In this document: one piece after another, positions 12,330-25,400 of the stretch
Position numbering within the stretch: position 1 is the stretch's first letter
Layout of the letters: every line of letters starts with the position of its first letter
Assembly (NCBI GenBank): GCA_015680685.1
Contig: MNCI01024892.1
Coordinates: forward strand, 537,896 to 601,895
Reading direction: 5' to 3'
Length of the DNA: 64,000 bases
Source: Gnetum montanum
Lineage: Eukaryota; Streptophyta; Gnetopsida; Gnetales; Gnetaceae
Notes under the pieces: model-generated
Seen by the model: the letters and a program-made list of their open reading frames with translations, nothing else
What the model was told of the DNA's origin: nothing
Databases searched by the model: none
Position numbers and translations under genes: made by a program

Positions 12330-14450
12330 CCCTTTAGTTTTGAAACTCAAAAGCCTTAACTAAAGTTTGTTATGCTGAACAATGTTGGGATACTTTTGAA
12401 GGTAAAAGTGCTCTCACTAAAAGTCACATGGGTTGGCTAAAAATTGAAAATGAATCTTGTAAGAAATTTTTTAAATTTCTAAAAGAAAAGGATCAAGTAT
12501 CTAAACTAGAATCACTTTATATAAATAATTCCATCATTAAAGATCTTGAAAATATTAATATTTTTTAGCAAATCATTTTTTTCCTATTTTTTCTTTTAAA
12601 AATTTTAGTAAGAAATCCTTCTAGGCCTCTTGTATGCATATTTCTCATTTTATAATAGAAGCATATCAAAGTATTCTTGAAGCAGAAATTACAACAAAAG
12701 AAATCAAAGCAACAACTTTTAGTTTAGCATATGGTAAATCTCTAGGTTTTAATAGTTTTCCTATTGAATTTTTTTAAGAAGCATTGGGACATCGTTGAAG
12801 ATGGTATCTTTCATATTTTCCAAGAAGCTATTAAAAAGGTTTTCTTGATAAAAATATTAATAAAGGTATGATTTGTCTTATTCCTACGAATGAACATTTT
12901 TAACATATTGGTAATTGGAGGCCTAGTATTGTTCTTAACAATACTTATAAAATGTTAGCTAAATGCATAGCTTATCAAATTCAAAAGGTTATTGAAGATA
13001 TCATTAGAGCTAAGCATACTCATTTTTTTAAAGGTAGACATATCTTAAATAATGTTATTGCAACTTGTTAGGGAATGTAGTGGGATTTTGATACTAACCA
13101 AGACATTGCTTTTATTAAGTTAGAATATGCAAAGCTTATGATAGGATTGAATGGAATTTCATTATTTCTTGTCTCTATAAACTTGAATTTGGTGATTATT
13201 TTATTTTATGATCTATAAAGGAATATTATTAAGGAAATTTTAATTAATGGTTAATGTGCACAATTGCTCAACATGCACTTTGCATATGATTCTTTTTATG
13301 ATCAATAATTCTCTACAACATATGAATACTCTTTTAGCTAGGGTGGAGGATTGCTGCATGTTTTTTGACTCTCAAATCAATTGGCAAAAATCTACGATTT
13401 ATTGTAATGACAATATTGATGAGTGAATTATTCTCAACTCTAGGAAAATCTTGAAAAAAAGATCTTTTCTTCAAAATTTTAGAAATACTCTTTTCTTTTG
13501 AGCCTAATCTTACTATTTTGTGGAATTATATGATTGATAAAATTGAAAAGAAACTTGATAAATGGAAAGAAGAAAAAGCTCACTATTGTTGACAAAGTTT
13601 TAGTTATTAAGCAAATGCTTCAATCAACTCATGTTTATTACTCTAGTTGTTGGGCTCTTTCTAAAACTTCTTATGAGAGAATTGATCGTATTATTCATCA
13701 GTTTCTTTGATATGCTTGGCAATACAGAAAAGGTTTTTATAGTGTTGCTTGGGATACTTGCACTAGTAGCAAGAAAGATGGAAGACTTTGCCTCATTAAT
13801 TATTATAATTAGGGTTTCTCTTGCAGCCAAATGGATTACAAAGTGTACATTAATAGAGATGATGTTTTGATTCTCCAGTTTTTAAAAAAATTTGGTAGAC
13901 ATGGTGCAAGCTTAGTAAATATTAGAATTACAATCATATTACAATTTTAGAATATATGCTTAAGAAAATTAGCCCATGGTGGCTTCCTTTTAATGAAGGA
14001 GCTTGGGCTTGTAATGCATCTAGATTATGTACTATTTGGAGTAGATTTGGTATCATTGTAGTTTCTTGTTTGCATATGCATGATAAATGGATTACTTGGA
14101 ATGAAGCTTCTAGCCCCTATGGTTTAAATAAAAAGAGGAAAAAGAATTTTGAAAAGTTAATTTTTAGCCTTAGAATTTATTTAAAGTTGGACAACAATTT
14201 GCATAAGGCTTTTCTAGCTAGTTTTTTTGGAAGGATGATAAATCTGCTTGTCCTTTTCATTCAAAATTTGCTTATGAGATTAATACAAAGAATGATTATA
14301 TTTAGAATAAATTTAATAACTCCTAGAAAATCTAATTTTTTAAGGGTTCAACAACCTCCCATGCCCTCTTCTATCTTGAATTCTTTTATTATTTTAAGTT
14401 GAAGCATGGATGTTGGAAAGTAATATAAATTTTGTTAAGACTAAGACCTC
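12330..14450 (+). pseudogene. Non-LTR retrotransposon (LINE) reverse transcriptase, decayed
   Basis: Translated pieces follow the order of a plant LINE ORF2. A pre-RT segment is at about 12440-12560. Next comes a KEIKATTFSLAYGKSLGFNS piece, then IPTNEHF and GNWRPSIVLNNTYKMLAKCI, the 'RPI(S)LLN..YKI.AK' block of LINE reverse transcriptases. HTHFFKGRHILNNVIAT (the 'GRxIxxNI' block) and IAFIKLEYAKLMI (the site of the DFEKAYD motif) follow, and then the C-terminal region up to 14402 (with PWWLPFNEGAWACNASRL and MHDKWITWNEASSPYGLN). Stops and frameshifts occur throughout, so the copy is dead. The open piece at 13956-14402 is a remnant, not a separate gene. Confidence 0.8.
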
Positions 14451-14587
14451 CTATTAATACTTAATTTTCTTTACCTATTTTTTCAAAGTGTAAAGTTATA
14501 CCTAAAATCAAAAAGGTTTTTTTTTGGCATTTTTTAATGATGTCTACTTAGTGTCAAGCTTGTGATGTACTTTGAATTTTCTTTGCT

Positions 14588-14803
14588 CATTATTAATATT
14601 TTTTGTAGTTATAACTAGTTTCCTTCTTTTTTATTATTATTACGAAATAAGGGAGTGGAAGTTGGGGATGAGGTGTCGAAACTTGGGGGTGTTAGAATCA
14701 TTATTAATAGTTTTTTGAAATTATTGCTAGTTTTTTTTAATTACTAAATAAGGGAGTGGGAGTTAGGAATGGGGTGTCAAAACTTGGGGATTGTTATAAC
14801 ACC
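14588..14803 (+). repeat. Tandem duplication, two units of about 111 bp
   Basis: The sequence starting CATTATTAATA at 14588 is repeated from 14699. Both units contain AAATAAGGGAGTGG followed by GGTGTC(G/A)AAACTTGGGG. It lies at the 3' side of the LINE remnant and may be its tail. No coding potential was seen. Confidence 0.75.
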
Positions 14804-14864
14804 AAAATAATTGTAATACAGGAACCCTAAGAAATATAGTCCAATTAAAACTTTATAACTCAAC
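14792..14864 (+). repeat. Dispersed repeat, copy 1
   Basis: A segment reading TGTTATAACACCAAAATAATT and then TATAGTCCAATTAAAACTTT recurs in reverse at 16340-16429 and 59296-59381. The family is not identified. The TGTT start and the copy inserted in a LINE at 59.3 kb suggest a small mobile or terminal sequence. Confidence 0.6.
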
Positions 14865-15882
14865 ATTATCTACTAGAATTGAACCCATGACTTGGAGCTT
14901 TCATTGTTGGGTGTCAAACTTGAAATAATTTGACTATAGTTATATGATCAATGCTTTATCTTGTTAAGAGGGTTGATGGATAAGGAAAGCCTAACCTCTT
15001 TTAAGTGGCTACACCTAGGCTTGAACATAAGTTTTACATCTTGAGAAATAAGCATCTTAACATCATTGCAACTAGTGGTCCATAATTTAATTATAGATAC
15101 AATCTAAGACATATAGCTAACATAATGTATTAGAAAAATTATAAAAGAAATATGATAATTCCTCAAGCATAACTTGAACCAACATTAGGCCACCTATCAT
15201 TGTGTGTGCATGTGTGTGCCTTTTTTTGCTTAAGTGATAAATGAGGGAGTTTAGCTCGCCTAAAGGAGAGTGGATTGTTGGAACTTAAAAAATTTTGATT
15301 AAAGGTACATCACCAGTCGTATAGCCAACATGATACATTATAAGAGTTATAGACGAATATAACAATGATGCAAGTGAAACTCAAATTGGCAACCTCTTGT
15401 CTCATAGGACAATTTGTAAAATAGTTTAACTATTGCATTGAAATCCTTTTACTACCCATCTTCTGGGTTTTATATTAAATTAAATCTTTAAAAAGTTGCA
15501 AAAGGTATGTTATTAAAGATCCAACAGTTGGGACTTGCATCCATGATTATATTTTGATCTTATAAGAAATTATAGATATTTATAATGATGTTATTTTACT
15601 GTAGAACAATAGTTTTATTTATATGTGGTAGTAGCGTAAGATATGCTAAAATATTGTTATTTTGCAAATTACAAATAAAATAATATGGTTGGTACTTGAG
15701 AGCTCATTATCTTTTTAGGCAAGAGGTTGTGAGTTCAAGTCACATTTTAGTGTCTTTAACATGGCTATAATTATTCATAATTTTACATTCACTAATAGAA
15801 CCTTTTTTTAAGACAGAAATAAAGCTATTCATTGCTTTCATGTCAATAAGGCATTGCTTAGTTGGTTAATTTCAATGAGTAT
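14865..15882. other. AT-rich non-coding stretch
   Basis: No open frame or recognisable gene is present. A sequence like TTGTTGGAACTTAAAAAATT near 15277 vaguely resembles the start of the dispersed repeat described at 14792. Nothing else could be supported. Confidence 0.5.
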
Positions 15883-16101
15883 GCTGATTTCACAAAAGCT
15901 CATCGACAGAGGTAGGTATTGAACACACAATATGCAATTTGATTTCAACAATAATGTTGATTTGACAAATGCCCATAAATGAAGATAAGTATTGAACACA
16001 CAATCACTAGTTTGATTTCTACGGTAATGTTGATTTGATAAATGCTAATACATAGAAGCAAGTATTGAACCCACAATCCCATGTAGTTCATTCATTGTTT
16101 A
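15883..16101. repeat. Tandem array, three units of 73 bp
   Basis: Units start at 15883, 15956 and 16029 (G(C/T)TGATTTxACAAA...), exactly 73 bp apart. Each contains (A/G)AGTATTGAAC(A/C)CACAAT or a close variant. The third unit is degenerate towards its end. Confidence 0.8.
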
Positions 16102-16277
16102 GAGCATGCCCCTTGTGATTTGCAAGTCACTAGTTTGGGCATTGACAAGTATGCTAATTTGATAGAACCCACAACTTAATGTAAATCACCCATTGCTTTG
16201 AACCCCATAAACAAAGGTAAGTTAGTTCTTCATTAACCATTACAACATCTTTATTGAAAGCTCTAAGTTCAATTCTA

Positions 16278-16429
16278 GGAAATAATTTTAAATTATAAAG
16301 TTTTAATTAAACTACATATTATTAAAGTTTATTGAGAGAGGAAATAATTTTAAATTATAAAATTTTAATTAAACTACATATTATTATTATTAAAGTGTAC
16401 CTATATTATAATTATTGCAGGTTTCAACA
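16278..16429 (-). repeat. Short tandem duplication plus dispersed repeat, copy 2
   Basis: GGAAATAATTTTAAATTATA starts at 16278 and again at 16340, giving a 62-bp tandem duplication. The second unit runs into sequence that, in reverse complement, reads TGTTGAAACCTGCAATAATT and continues like the dispersed repeats at 14792-14864 and 59296-59381. Confidence 0.65.
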
Positions 16430-16779
16430 TTCCGTAACATCTTTTTAGAAACGAGAGCAATGGCAACACAATCAATCACAATATGCAGCAATAGCGTTTC
16501 TAAAGTTTCTTTGGTTACCTCTACAGCGGTCACGTTCACAAATCCTTATGTATGTTAAGCATAACGCAGCATAGAATATCACTCCACAGGAAAACTAATT
16601 ATTAAAATTTGAAATTTTTGAAGATTCAAGTTCATTTTCTTTTGGCGAAAATCAACCCATGACCGCTGTAGTCAGATTTACTTTTATAATGAGAAATTCT
16701 TCATTTTAAAACCTCTTTACGATTTGGGTTTGTCACAAATATCGTAGATGAGAGTTTGACCTCATAAAAATTCCGAGAG

Positions 16780-17120
16780 TTCTGACAGTATTGATGGCTG
16801 CAACTTCTTCGTTAGCTGATGAGCTGTGCCTCGGCGCCCCTCTGTGTGCATCCGCAATCCTTTACAGAAGCTGCCAGTCTGGTTCCTCCTATTATTTTTC
16901 AAGTCCTTGAAAATCGACTTTCCATCTTTTTTTCTGCCACATTTCATCCTCCTCCTCTATATTTCCATCCCGATGGTCGATTTCATATGATATCGATCGT
17001 GGGTTTGTGGTAGATTCTGAGATCGTGGATGTCGAAGCTTTGACAATGGCAGCCATGGATCTCAGACAGTGAATAGCCCGCGAAGATAAAAGGTGTGAGT
17101 TTTGCAGGGCTGGGAAAATT
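16780..17120 (+). promoter_or_regulatory. Probable 5' leader and proximal promoter of the DeSI-like gene
   Basis: This stretch is less AT-rich than its surroundings and pyrimidine-rich in part (16895-16975). It lies directly upstream of the ATG at 17121. A possible TATA-like CTCTATATTTCC lies near 16955. The exact transcription start cannot be placed. A small ORF on the opposite strand here looks like chance. Confidence 0.4.
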
Positions 17121-20100
17121 ATGGGATCTGTGATGCCGATTCCTTCAAATTGTGGCAACCAACAGTCTCGGGTCTTCTTAAATGTCTACGATCTCACTCC
17201 GCTCAACAATTACTTGTATTGGTTCGGTGTTGGCATTTATCACTCTGGGATTGAAGGTATCGGTAACTTATTCAGTTGGTTTTGAAGTTGCATAATCTCT
17301 GTTTGACTTCACCGTGCTCGGCTAATTCTGAAGCTTGGTTTTAGTTCTCATTGTTCCCTGAGATTTTCTGTTAACATTTTGCTTCATTTGGCGACATGGG
17401 CATTACTTAAATATTTGTTTTGGTTATATGTGTATATGTCCAATGATGTTGGTACTGTTGGTACAGTTTCATTATAGTGTTAACATTCAGATTTCTGGCT
17501 CTTCCGCTGAACTCTAACAAATTAATTGCTCTAAAAAATGCGGAGATTTCGTGGGAACAAAAAAAAAAAAAAAACAAAAACAAAATTAGAACAAGAACAT
17601 TAGAAAAATGAATTCCTTGTTTGTGTTCGGTTACATTTTACTACATATCCTCCTAAAGAAATCTATCATGCTGTCTGCTATCTGCAATGTAGTTTGGTTT
17701 TGGAATCCATGAATTTGTTTAACATTATTTTTATATGTTCAATTTCTGCATAAAGCACACAATATTCGTTTACGCAGTCTCTTTTATAATTTGTTACCTT
17801 TTCAAACGTGTATGTCATGTTAATGATCTCTTCAATGCCCACCGGTTACCTGTTACAATGGATAGTTTACAGTGTCATCCTTAATAAGTGTTTGAAAAAA
17901 TATTCAATAATTATCACTCAAATCAGCTAATTATAAAAAATAAATTTAACTATGCATGGTTAGGAGCTGATGTAATTTTCTTTGACATCATTTTTATGTA
18001 TAAGATAAATTTTAAGTAATAACGACGAGATGGCTTGCGTGAATCCTCAACTAGAAAAAAAAATAAAGGATTCAAACATAGTCAAATTAACTTCAGTTGA
18101 TCGCAAATAACTATTTTAATAAAAAAAACATTTTCTATTTTCTTTTTGTGAGTTTAGAGAAGTTACATCGATTGTTTTTAGTCTATCAAGGGGGTTCAAA
18201 AACACATTTATGAAATGGAAAATCTTTAATGCTGTAGTGCTTATGAATATTACAACTGCTATTTCATGAATCGGCTTTTAAACTAGCATGTATTTCTTCA
18301 ACTAATGTCACAAATATTATTTAATCAATGTAGTGTCTTTCCCTATGTTCCCTTTGAATTTATATGGTTAGGATTTTATGGAAATTGCCTCTTGAAGAAG
18401 AAATATAGAATGTAATATTCATTAATGGATGTTGACATTTGCCCCTATTTTTACATTGTATTTCAATATTTCACAGGAATATTCAAAATTTAGATAATTA
18501 CCTGAATGGATATGTTTTGGAGGTTATTTTTTTACAAGTATTCATAAACTATTGCAACCTTTTTCTTTTAAATCAGAACTTGAATTGTTTTTGGGAATAG
18601 TTAAATATTGTAGAAATTTGATCAAGGATCAATTATATCAAAACAGAATATTCACCATTATGGTAGAAACTTGTCCTTCACTGTAACCTACTTCTTGCAG
18701 TAAAATGCCACCCTGTATGTCACATTCGTTTTCTGTATCTTAATTAGCAGTGTGTAGACATTTTCAAAGCTTCATTTGTAATCATTTTTCGTTTTTAAGA
18801 TTTGGGATATGAATTTGAGCAAATGCATCAGAGTCAAGCAATTATGTTAACCTGTTAAAAGATACAAGCTTTTGTTGGTTTTAGGGCATCTTTGAGTCAA
18901 CATGAATAAAATCGAGTGCAGTTTATTTCAAGTTAGCTAGTCATCATTGTATTTTGTTTTGTTATTTGCCATCATGTATATAGCCAGTGAGTTTGTAGCT
19001 CAACTATAGGTAGTTCATTTGTTTATCAACCAACAAGTTGTTTGGGGATCATATGGTCAGTTATAATATTTTGGTTCTTCTGTCAGACAACTTGACCACC
19101 ACCTATCTTAAATATAAATTTTTAATTGATTGATTTATATAAATTTTCACGTTCAATCATGTCTGTTGACTGTTTTTATTGATTTTTTAAATTATTGGTA
19201 AAACACAGCACATGGTGTGGAGTATGCCTTTGGAGCCCATGATTTTGCATCCAGTGGAGTATTTGAAGTTGAACCAAGGAGTTGCCCTGGCTTTGTTTTT
19301 AGGCATTCTGTTTTACTAGGCTTTACAGATCTCACTCCATCTGAGTTTAGGGAGTTTATTGAACGTATGGCATCTAGTTATTACGGAAACTCTTATCATC
19401 TTATTGCAAAGAATTGCAACCATTTTACAGATGATGTATCAAAGAGGCTAACAGGGAAATCCATCCCAGGCTGGGTAAATCGTCTAGCAAGAATAGGTAT
19501 GCTCATGAATTCTATATTCTATAAAAAGCAAATTCTTCAAAATTTTACATTTTTAATGAATGTATGAACATAAAATATATTACATGCTTTTTCCAGTTAA
19601 ATCCAATTTCATGATTGTCGCATTGTGCAATTACCAATTTTAATTTTCTCAGATTTTAGTAAGGATCTTACTGTTTCCTTCAATGGTGTACATTTGAGTG
19701 CATTGGACTTAAACGGGGTATTATATTTGCAAATTTAGTTGATTTATTCCAAATTTTCTTAGATTTTAGTAAGGATCTTACTGTTTCCTTCAATGGTGTA
19801 CATTTGAGTGCATTGGACTTAAATGGGATATTATATTTGCAAATTTAGTTGATTTATTCCAAATGTTACTAAGAGAACTTGGTAATTTTCTTAATGATCT
19901 TTTCAAAACTCATAGCATGTACATTTCTACTGTCCAATAGATCCGGAGGGTGTATGAATATGATAAAATTTCAGGTTATGTTTCTGTTTCTTACTGTTGT
20001 ATAAAAAATTTAATTTCTGAAGGAATGGGCATAAAGATTTTCCTTCAAGTTCATGGTTACAAGGTTTAGTTCACTTCCATGGCTTTCTCATACTTATTAC

Positions 20101-22429
20101 ACCTTATTATAACTTAATTATATTACTTGTTAATAAACAACGTTTTTTTTTGCCTCCTCCACTAAGTAAAAATAAAATAAAAATACCGTTAAATACATCC
20201 CCATTCTCTTGTAAAGGCTAGATGATGGAGGAAAAAATTTTTGATATCTTGCATGGTAACATATTTCAAATCCATTCCACGAACACTTTTTGTATTTCCA
20301 AGTGTAGTTTGGTTTCTTATACTTTAAATTGTCTTATATAATGTGTTCCCAAATTTAAAGTTTGATTATGGAAAATCTTAGTGAGGATAATTTTCCCGAA
20401 CAAGTATCCATTTTTTAGATTTCTGCTTTTCCATGTCTACCCTCGATCTCCTATACCTTTGAGGTTCAGCAATAGTTTTAGTGTTCTTTTTCTTCCGTCT
20501 GCATTTTTGGCAGCAAGGATCATAAGTGAAGGTTTATGGATTCAAAACCACAACTTAATAGATGTTTATTCTGCTACTTTGAATTAGATTTTGATTTGAA
20601 ATTGAGGGCTCATGTCAGAATATGGTTGTGACCCTGAAAATGTTATTAACCAATATGCGGCCTAACAGCTCGTGTGAATACCAAAAGGGTACATTATGAT
20701 AAAAAACATCATAATCAACATGCATGATAAAAGAATTTTAATTCCTCTGAACACTTTTACCCACCATGAATGTCCAAATAATGCATTTCATTATTAGTTA
20801 CATTCCCTTGAATATAGAGCCCTTGTAAGGTACTGATTGACACTTGGAAGATCCTTAACACAATGAGAGTCCCACTCAATACTCCATAAGCATTTTAAAA
20901 CCTGAGTGAATAATACCAACAAGGAGTTCATAAATGCACACGATTAAATCGATGGTCAGTTCTTCTCTGGAAGTATAGTAAACTAACATTAATATACAGG
21001 TCAACTGTCATTTTTATCTCTTAGGAATTCTGCACAAATGAAATATTCCTTTATAATGTGTTTAAAACAAGGATCATTAACTTTTATGCTTGAGATAATC
21101 CCTGTTCTCCTAGTGACATTGTAAATTACCAAACTCTTAAAAAAGAGCCACAAATTGAACACCATGGGCAGAGACTATGCTAGGCTGTTAGCAGTCTACT
21201 GAAAGAGCAGACCTTTTACTTAAATAAAATATTGCAAACTTAATTACCATGTACTTATGCTTGTCAGTAAGGAAAGTACTTTCTTGGTAGTTGGTTATGG
21301 GTTCAAATCTCATTTGCGTCACTTGGAAACATGATGAAAATAAGTTTAGGCAAGTGTTAGGCAGCTACTTGGAAAACATATGGCCATGCTTCAAACCAAT
21401 GACCAATGTGAAACCCACAGTTGGATGGAAGGATTGTCTTTACTTTTTGAGCCATTCACAGTTTTCAGTGACAAGGTTCCTCAAGTTATATCAATGTTCA
21501 TGTTATTTTTCCGAGACTGATTTTTGTGTCATATATATCGTGGATTTTTACTGATTACATTGGAGCATTTACCTGGAAACCTACTTTTTGGTGTCAAGAC
21601 ATTTGCTAGAATGTGGAAACAATTTTTTTAAATTGTATATCATATGCTTTTACAATGAAGACTAACATGTTACGCCATGAAGATGAACATATAATTTGAC
21701 TATTCATTATGATCATTTCATTATATTTTGAATATTGTCGCACTGTGATGGAAGACAGCGTTTTCTATGAAATTGAATTTTTATTATGTTTTATGGTTTT
21801 TTCTAATTATCTTACTTTGAACGTCAAAGAGTATGTATCGTAGTGATTAAAATGTGATTTGAAACTTTGCCAGACTGAATACTGGTACGTTTTGAATCTC
21901 TCGTATTGACCAGTAAACCCTGAATGGTGACAATTATTAGACCACTTATATACATTCTAAAGGATGTTGTTTTTATTTTTTATTTGTTTTTAGTTTTTTT
22001 TTTCTTGGAAGGATTGTAGTTCACATGCAGTTTATGAATATCTTTTTAATAAGTCTTGTTCAAAGTGACATCTAAATTTCTGTGGCTTAATATTTCAGGC
22101 TCTTTCTGTAACTGCTTATTGCCGGAGAGCATACAGTATACAGCGGTGAGGCACACTCCAGAGTATCAACCCTATTCAGGTGACTAATTTACCTATTTAT
22201 GGTCATTATTAATTTTCTATTATGAGAAGTGCACTGCCCTAGAGGAGGACACTGTTTTAGCTCATCTCTTTCCAATGCAGAAGATGATACAGGGTCAGAT
22301 ACTAGTGGTGAAGAACAGATAGATAGTGATGGGGAGCAAGATCAGCTTTTGGTTTCTTCTAATGGAGATGCAAAGGAAAATGCCCGAGAGAAGCCATTAA
22401 AGCATATAAATTTGACAGAGGTGTTGTAG
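17121..22429 (+). CDS. DeSI-like (PPPDE-domain) cysteine isopeptidase, four exons
   Basis: Exons read 17121-17256, 19209-19496, 22099-22179 and 22281-22429. All three introns (1952, 2602 and 101 bp) are GT-AG and phase 1, giving a 217-residue protein. The PPPDE domain spans about residues 16-130. The family's catalytic pair is visible as His41 (in GVGIYHSGIEAHG) and Cys115 (in HLIAKNCNHFTDD). Further family hallmarks are VYDLTPLNNY, GVEYAFGAHD, IPGWVNRLARIG and GSFCNCLLPESIQ. The tail from about residue 168 is acidic and disordered (EDDTGSDTSGEEQIDSDGE). Length fits the plant DeSI-like group, which resembles animal DESI2. Family members are described as deSUMOylating or deubiquitinating isopeptidases or acyl-thioesterases, so the substrate here is unknown. 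The start is the first in-frame ATG, just before the conserved domain. The gene looks intact. Confidence 0.93.
17257..19208 (+). other. Intron 1 of the DeSI-like gene
   Basis: The donor is GAAG|GTATCGG and the acceptor AACACAG|CACATGG. The content is AT-rich, with a poly-A run near 17560-17580. No nested gene or recognisable transposon was seen. Confidence 0.85.
19497..22098 (+). other. Intron 2 of the DeSI-like gene
   Basis: The donor is AATAG|GTATGCTC and the acceptor TATTTCAG|GCTCTTTC. The intron is AT-rich and contains a 110-bp tandem duplication near its 5' end. The open frame continuing past the donor at 19497-19567 is read-through into the intron, not coding. Confidence 0.85.
19642..19861 (+). 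repeat. Tandem duplication of 110 bp in intron 2
   Basis: Copies at 19642-19751 and 19752-19861 differ at only a few positions, for example AAACGGGGTA versus AAATGGGATA. High identity suggests a recent duplication relative to the surrounding repeats. Confidence 0.9.
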
Positions 22430-25400
22430 GTATTTTTGCTGAGTAGGTTTATTAAAATACTTGTATTTCATGGAGAGGTGAAAATGCCCTACAGCTGTCA
22501 TGTCTGTTAAAAATGTAAGGCAAAAATGTTTTGGTTTAGGGTCAATTTTAATGTAGAGTTGACCTGCCTATCCATGCTGTGTGATTGCTTGTGAGAATTG
22601 AGGGGGTTTTTTCCATTTTCTTTGATTTTAATACTTATTTAACCATGGCTGATATTGTACATTCTTGAATATTGTAAACAATCAGCTCTGCTTGCATGGT
22701 TTATTGCATTCTTTAAAATTTTGCATGGGTGGGTACCTTTGTTGATCTGATGGAGAGGTCTGGATTGGACTTGGTTTGATTTTTTATCTTCTGCATGATG
22801 ATCTTCTATTTGAATTTCCAATTTCCAATGTAAATCTGACAGTATTTTGATTTAATTGTTATTAAAGCTAGTTAACCGTATTTAAATTATTATTTAGATG
22901 TCTGATATTTTTTTTGTTATAATAAAATAGGTTTGTCTTCCGTTATTTCAGATAACCTGAACAATATTTTTTAATGGCATATTTAAACGACTTGGAAAAT
23001 AATTGTGCAAAGCATTTTTATGCATAAGGCAATTTTAAAAGTATGAAGTGTTATGTCTTGCTTTTGTTGCGACAAGAAAGCATAAACCTTTTCCAAAAAT
23101 ATAATTGGAGTGACCGGGTTATTAGTTTGCTGTTCCTAAAACTTGAATTTGAATTTTTCTTAGACTTGTTAAAATTGGTTATCACCCATAATTCTTTTTT
23201 TTCTAAAACCATTTCAGAAAAACCAAACTACAACAATATTTAATTTCCTTTATGTATAAAGAAATTCAAGAACTCGATATAACGAATAATTTGGTATGGA
23301 AAGTCCAAAGGTCTGCTAACCAAAAACATTGGTAAATTGAAATTTTATGTCAAACATCAGTAGAAGTTGCATGACTTCACGAGTACCAGGTCTCCCCTGG
23401 AACTTATCGAATTTACTGATACAATCTTTCTCATACTTAACTTTAATTTGATACAGCACTTCTCATACGTAACCTTATTTAACTTTTTAACAAAAATCTT
23501 ATTGTGAAGAAAAAGAACTCTTTCTTATTTTACAAGTTTGTGCCTCATACCTTAAGAAATGGAAACCGTATATTTTTTTGAGTTAAATATTAATGACTGA
23601 AGTATATAATTAAAATGGTATCAGATTTACTGTCAAGCATTGTGTCGAATTCCTTGTGCTATGAATTATGAAGGAACAACCTGTGAACTTAAAAGAGTTG
23701 TTGGTTATTGTTGAGCTACTAATATTCTTAATTTTTTGAAGAACCGGGACTCGTATCCACAACAATGGAAGAAACATTACTGTTTTACGTAGACAAGAAA
23801 TCTGGGACATCTACTGTCAAGTTCGTTCATACATCAAGAAACGATTTAAAAACGACATTTGAAGTTGCATTTAAAACAGCAATTTAGCAGTTAGTAGTTC
23901 GTTGGCCAAAGTATGAGCAGGTGGTGACTTTCAGCTTTTAAAAAATAGTAGTTTTCACACCCATTAAATGAAATTTTTTGCTTCGAAATTCTAGCCCAGA
24001 ACTTAGCTGCTGATTGTTTTAGGTTCAAAAGTCGTCTTCTTGCACAGTGACCAACAACAACAAAGACCTTTCCAGCAGCAACAGGCAGGCAACCCATGTT
24101 GGAGAGCAGCCTTCCTTCCTTCATTCATACTGCAGACTGCAGTGCATACTGATTTTCACCATTACCATGCATTTGAACTGCAGCACTGATTCTGACCACA
24201 TCCCCAGAAAAAGAAGTGAAGTAGGGGACACTTGTTTTTATATGTTTTTCTCCTGACATGGCTCCCCCCACATTTGAATCCTGGGATTTCTGCGTGAAAG
24301 CAACATGTGATCGTTATAAAAGCACGAATTGTTGTCTACGATACAGCAAGCCCACTACAGGCGAACCAGAGAGCTCCAAGATATGGCACAAACACCAACT
24401 CCCTCCATGCCTGCAACTCTGCAATCTTCCAAAAAGAAAGAGGTGGCAAGCCTGAAAAATAGTATTTGTATCGACAGCTGCAGAATCAGAGGAGTAGATA
24501 AGTGGGAAACTGTGAAAAGATGAATACACACAAAAAGAAGACTAGCAGAGACTTTGTCTCATGCCTTTCCCATCTTCTACCCTGCACTTGTCCGCTGCAA
24601 TTGTCCGTACTGTTTGTTTTCTTTCCTCTGTTTTTTTTGTTCTTTGCAGATGTCAAATTATATTGTATTGCCGATCCTTTGACTTGGGGTTACTAGCAAA
24701 GTGACTGACAGTTCAGGAGGTTTTCACGTGTCCCATGGGCATCGTCAAGCAGGTTTAGAAGTTGAATTCCAATCTCTCTGCTTGAATTCAAATTATTCGG
24801 CAGAGAGAAGTTGAACTATATTATGACTAAAACTAATTTCTGTCCAATTAGAACTTGTAAACCGTTATGGGTTTTTAGTTTCAGGATGAGAATTTAGAGC
24901 TCATTTTGTTTAATTTATCAGTTCGTTGAAATTAAATAAACCTGATCATCAACTTAACAACATCATGATTACTGCTCATGATGATGATAATGGGTGTCGG
25001 TCATGAGGCGACGGCAAATGAATATGGTAAGTTGCATGGCGCACTGATGTATGCAATTATTTTTGTTTGGCCATCTTGTCAACCTTTCATGTCATAGCTT
25101 TCCATGCATGTATATTATATATGATTGCTATTGAATGTTTTCAAGGCGCATGCATGTTAATACCATCATGGAAGTGCAAATTGGTCAAATTTTGGTCAGG
25201 GTTGCTTTTCTAAGATTCCCCGGCATGGCAAACGAGATTTCATGTTTGAACAAGTCGGTAATTTGTCTTTGCCTTGGATGCATTTTCCGGCATCAATCAT
25301 GGTTTGGAACTGTAAAGGATGAAGTGCTGGGTTTTTGTCGACAGGAATAAGTTGGTTTTCTTTTCTAATGAGCCTTGTGGTACAAATTGATGTTAACTTG

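Noticed and set aside
13956-14402. A 148-codon ORF that could be a stand-alone gene
   Set aside because: It continues the LINE ORF2 reading from upstream and matches its C-terminal region, so it is a remnant.
19497-19567. Extension of exon 2 of the DeSI-like gene to a stop at 19567
   Set aside because: A good GT donor lies at 19497, and the conserved family sequence continues in the exon at 22099 in the right phase.
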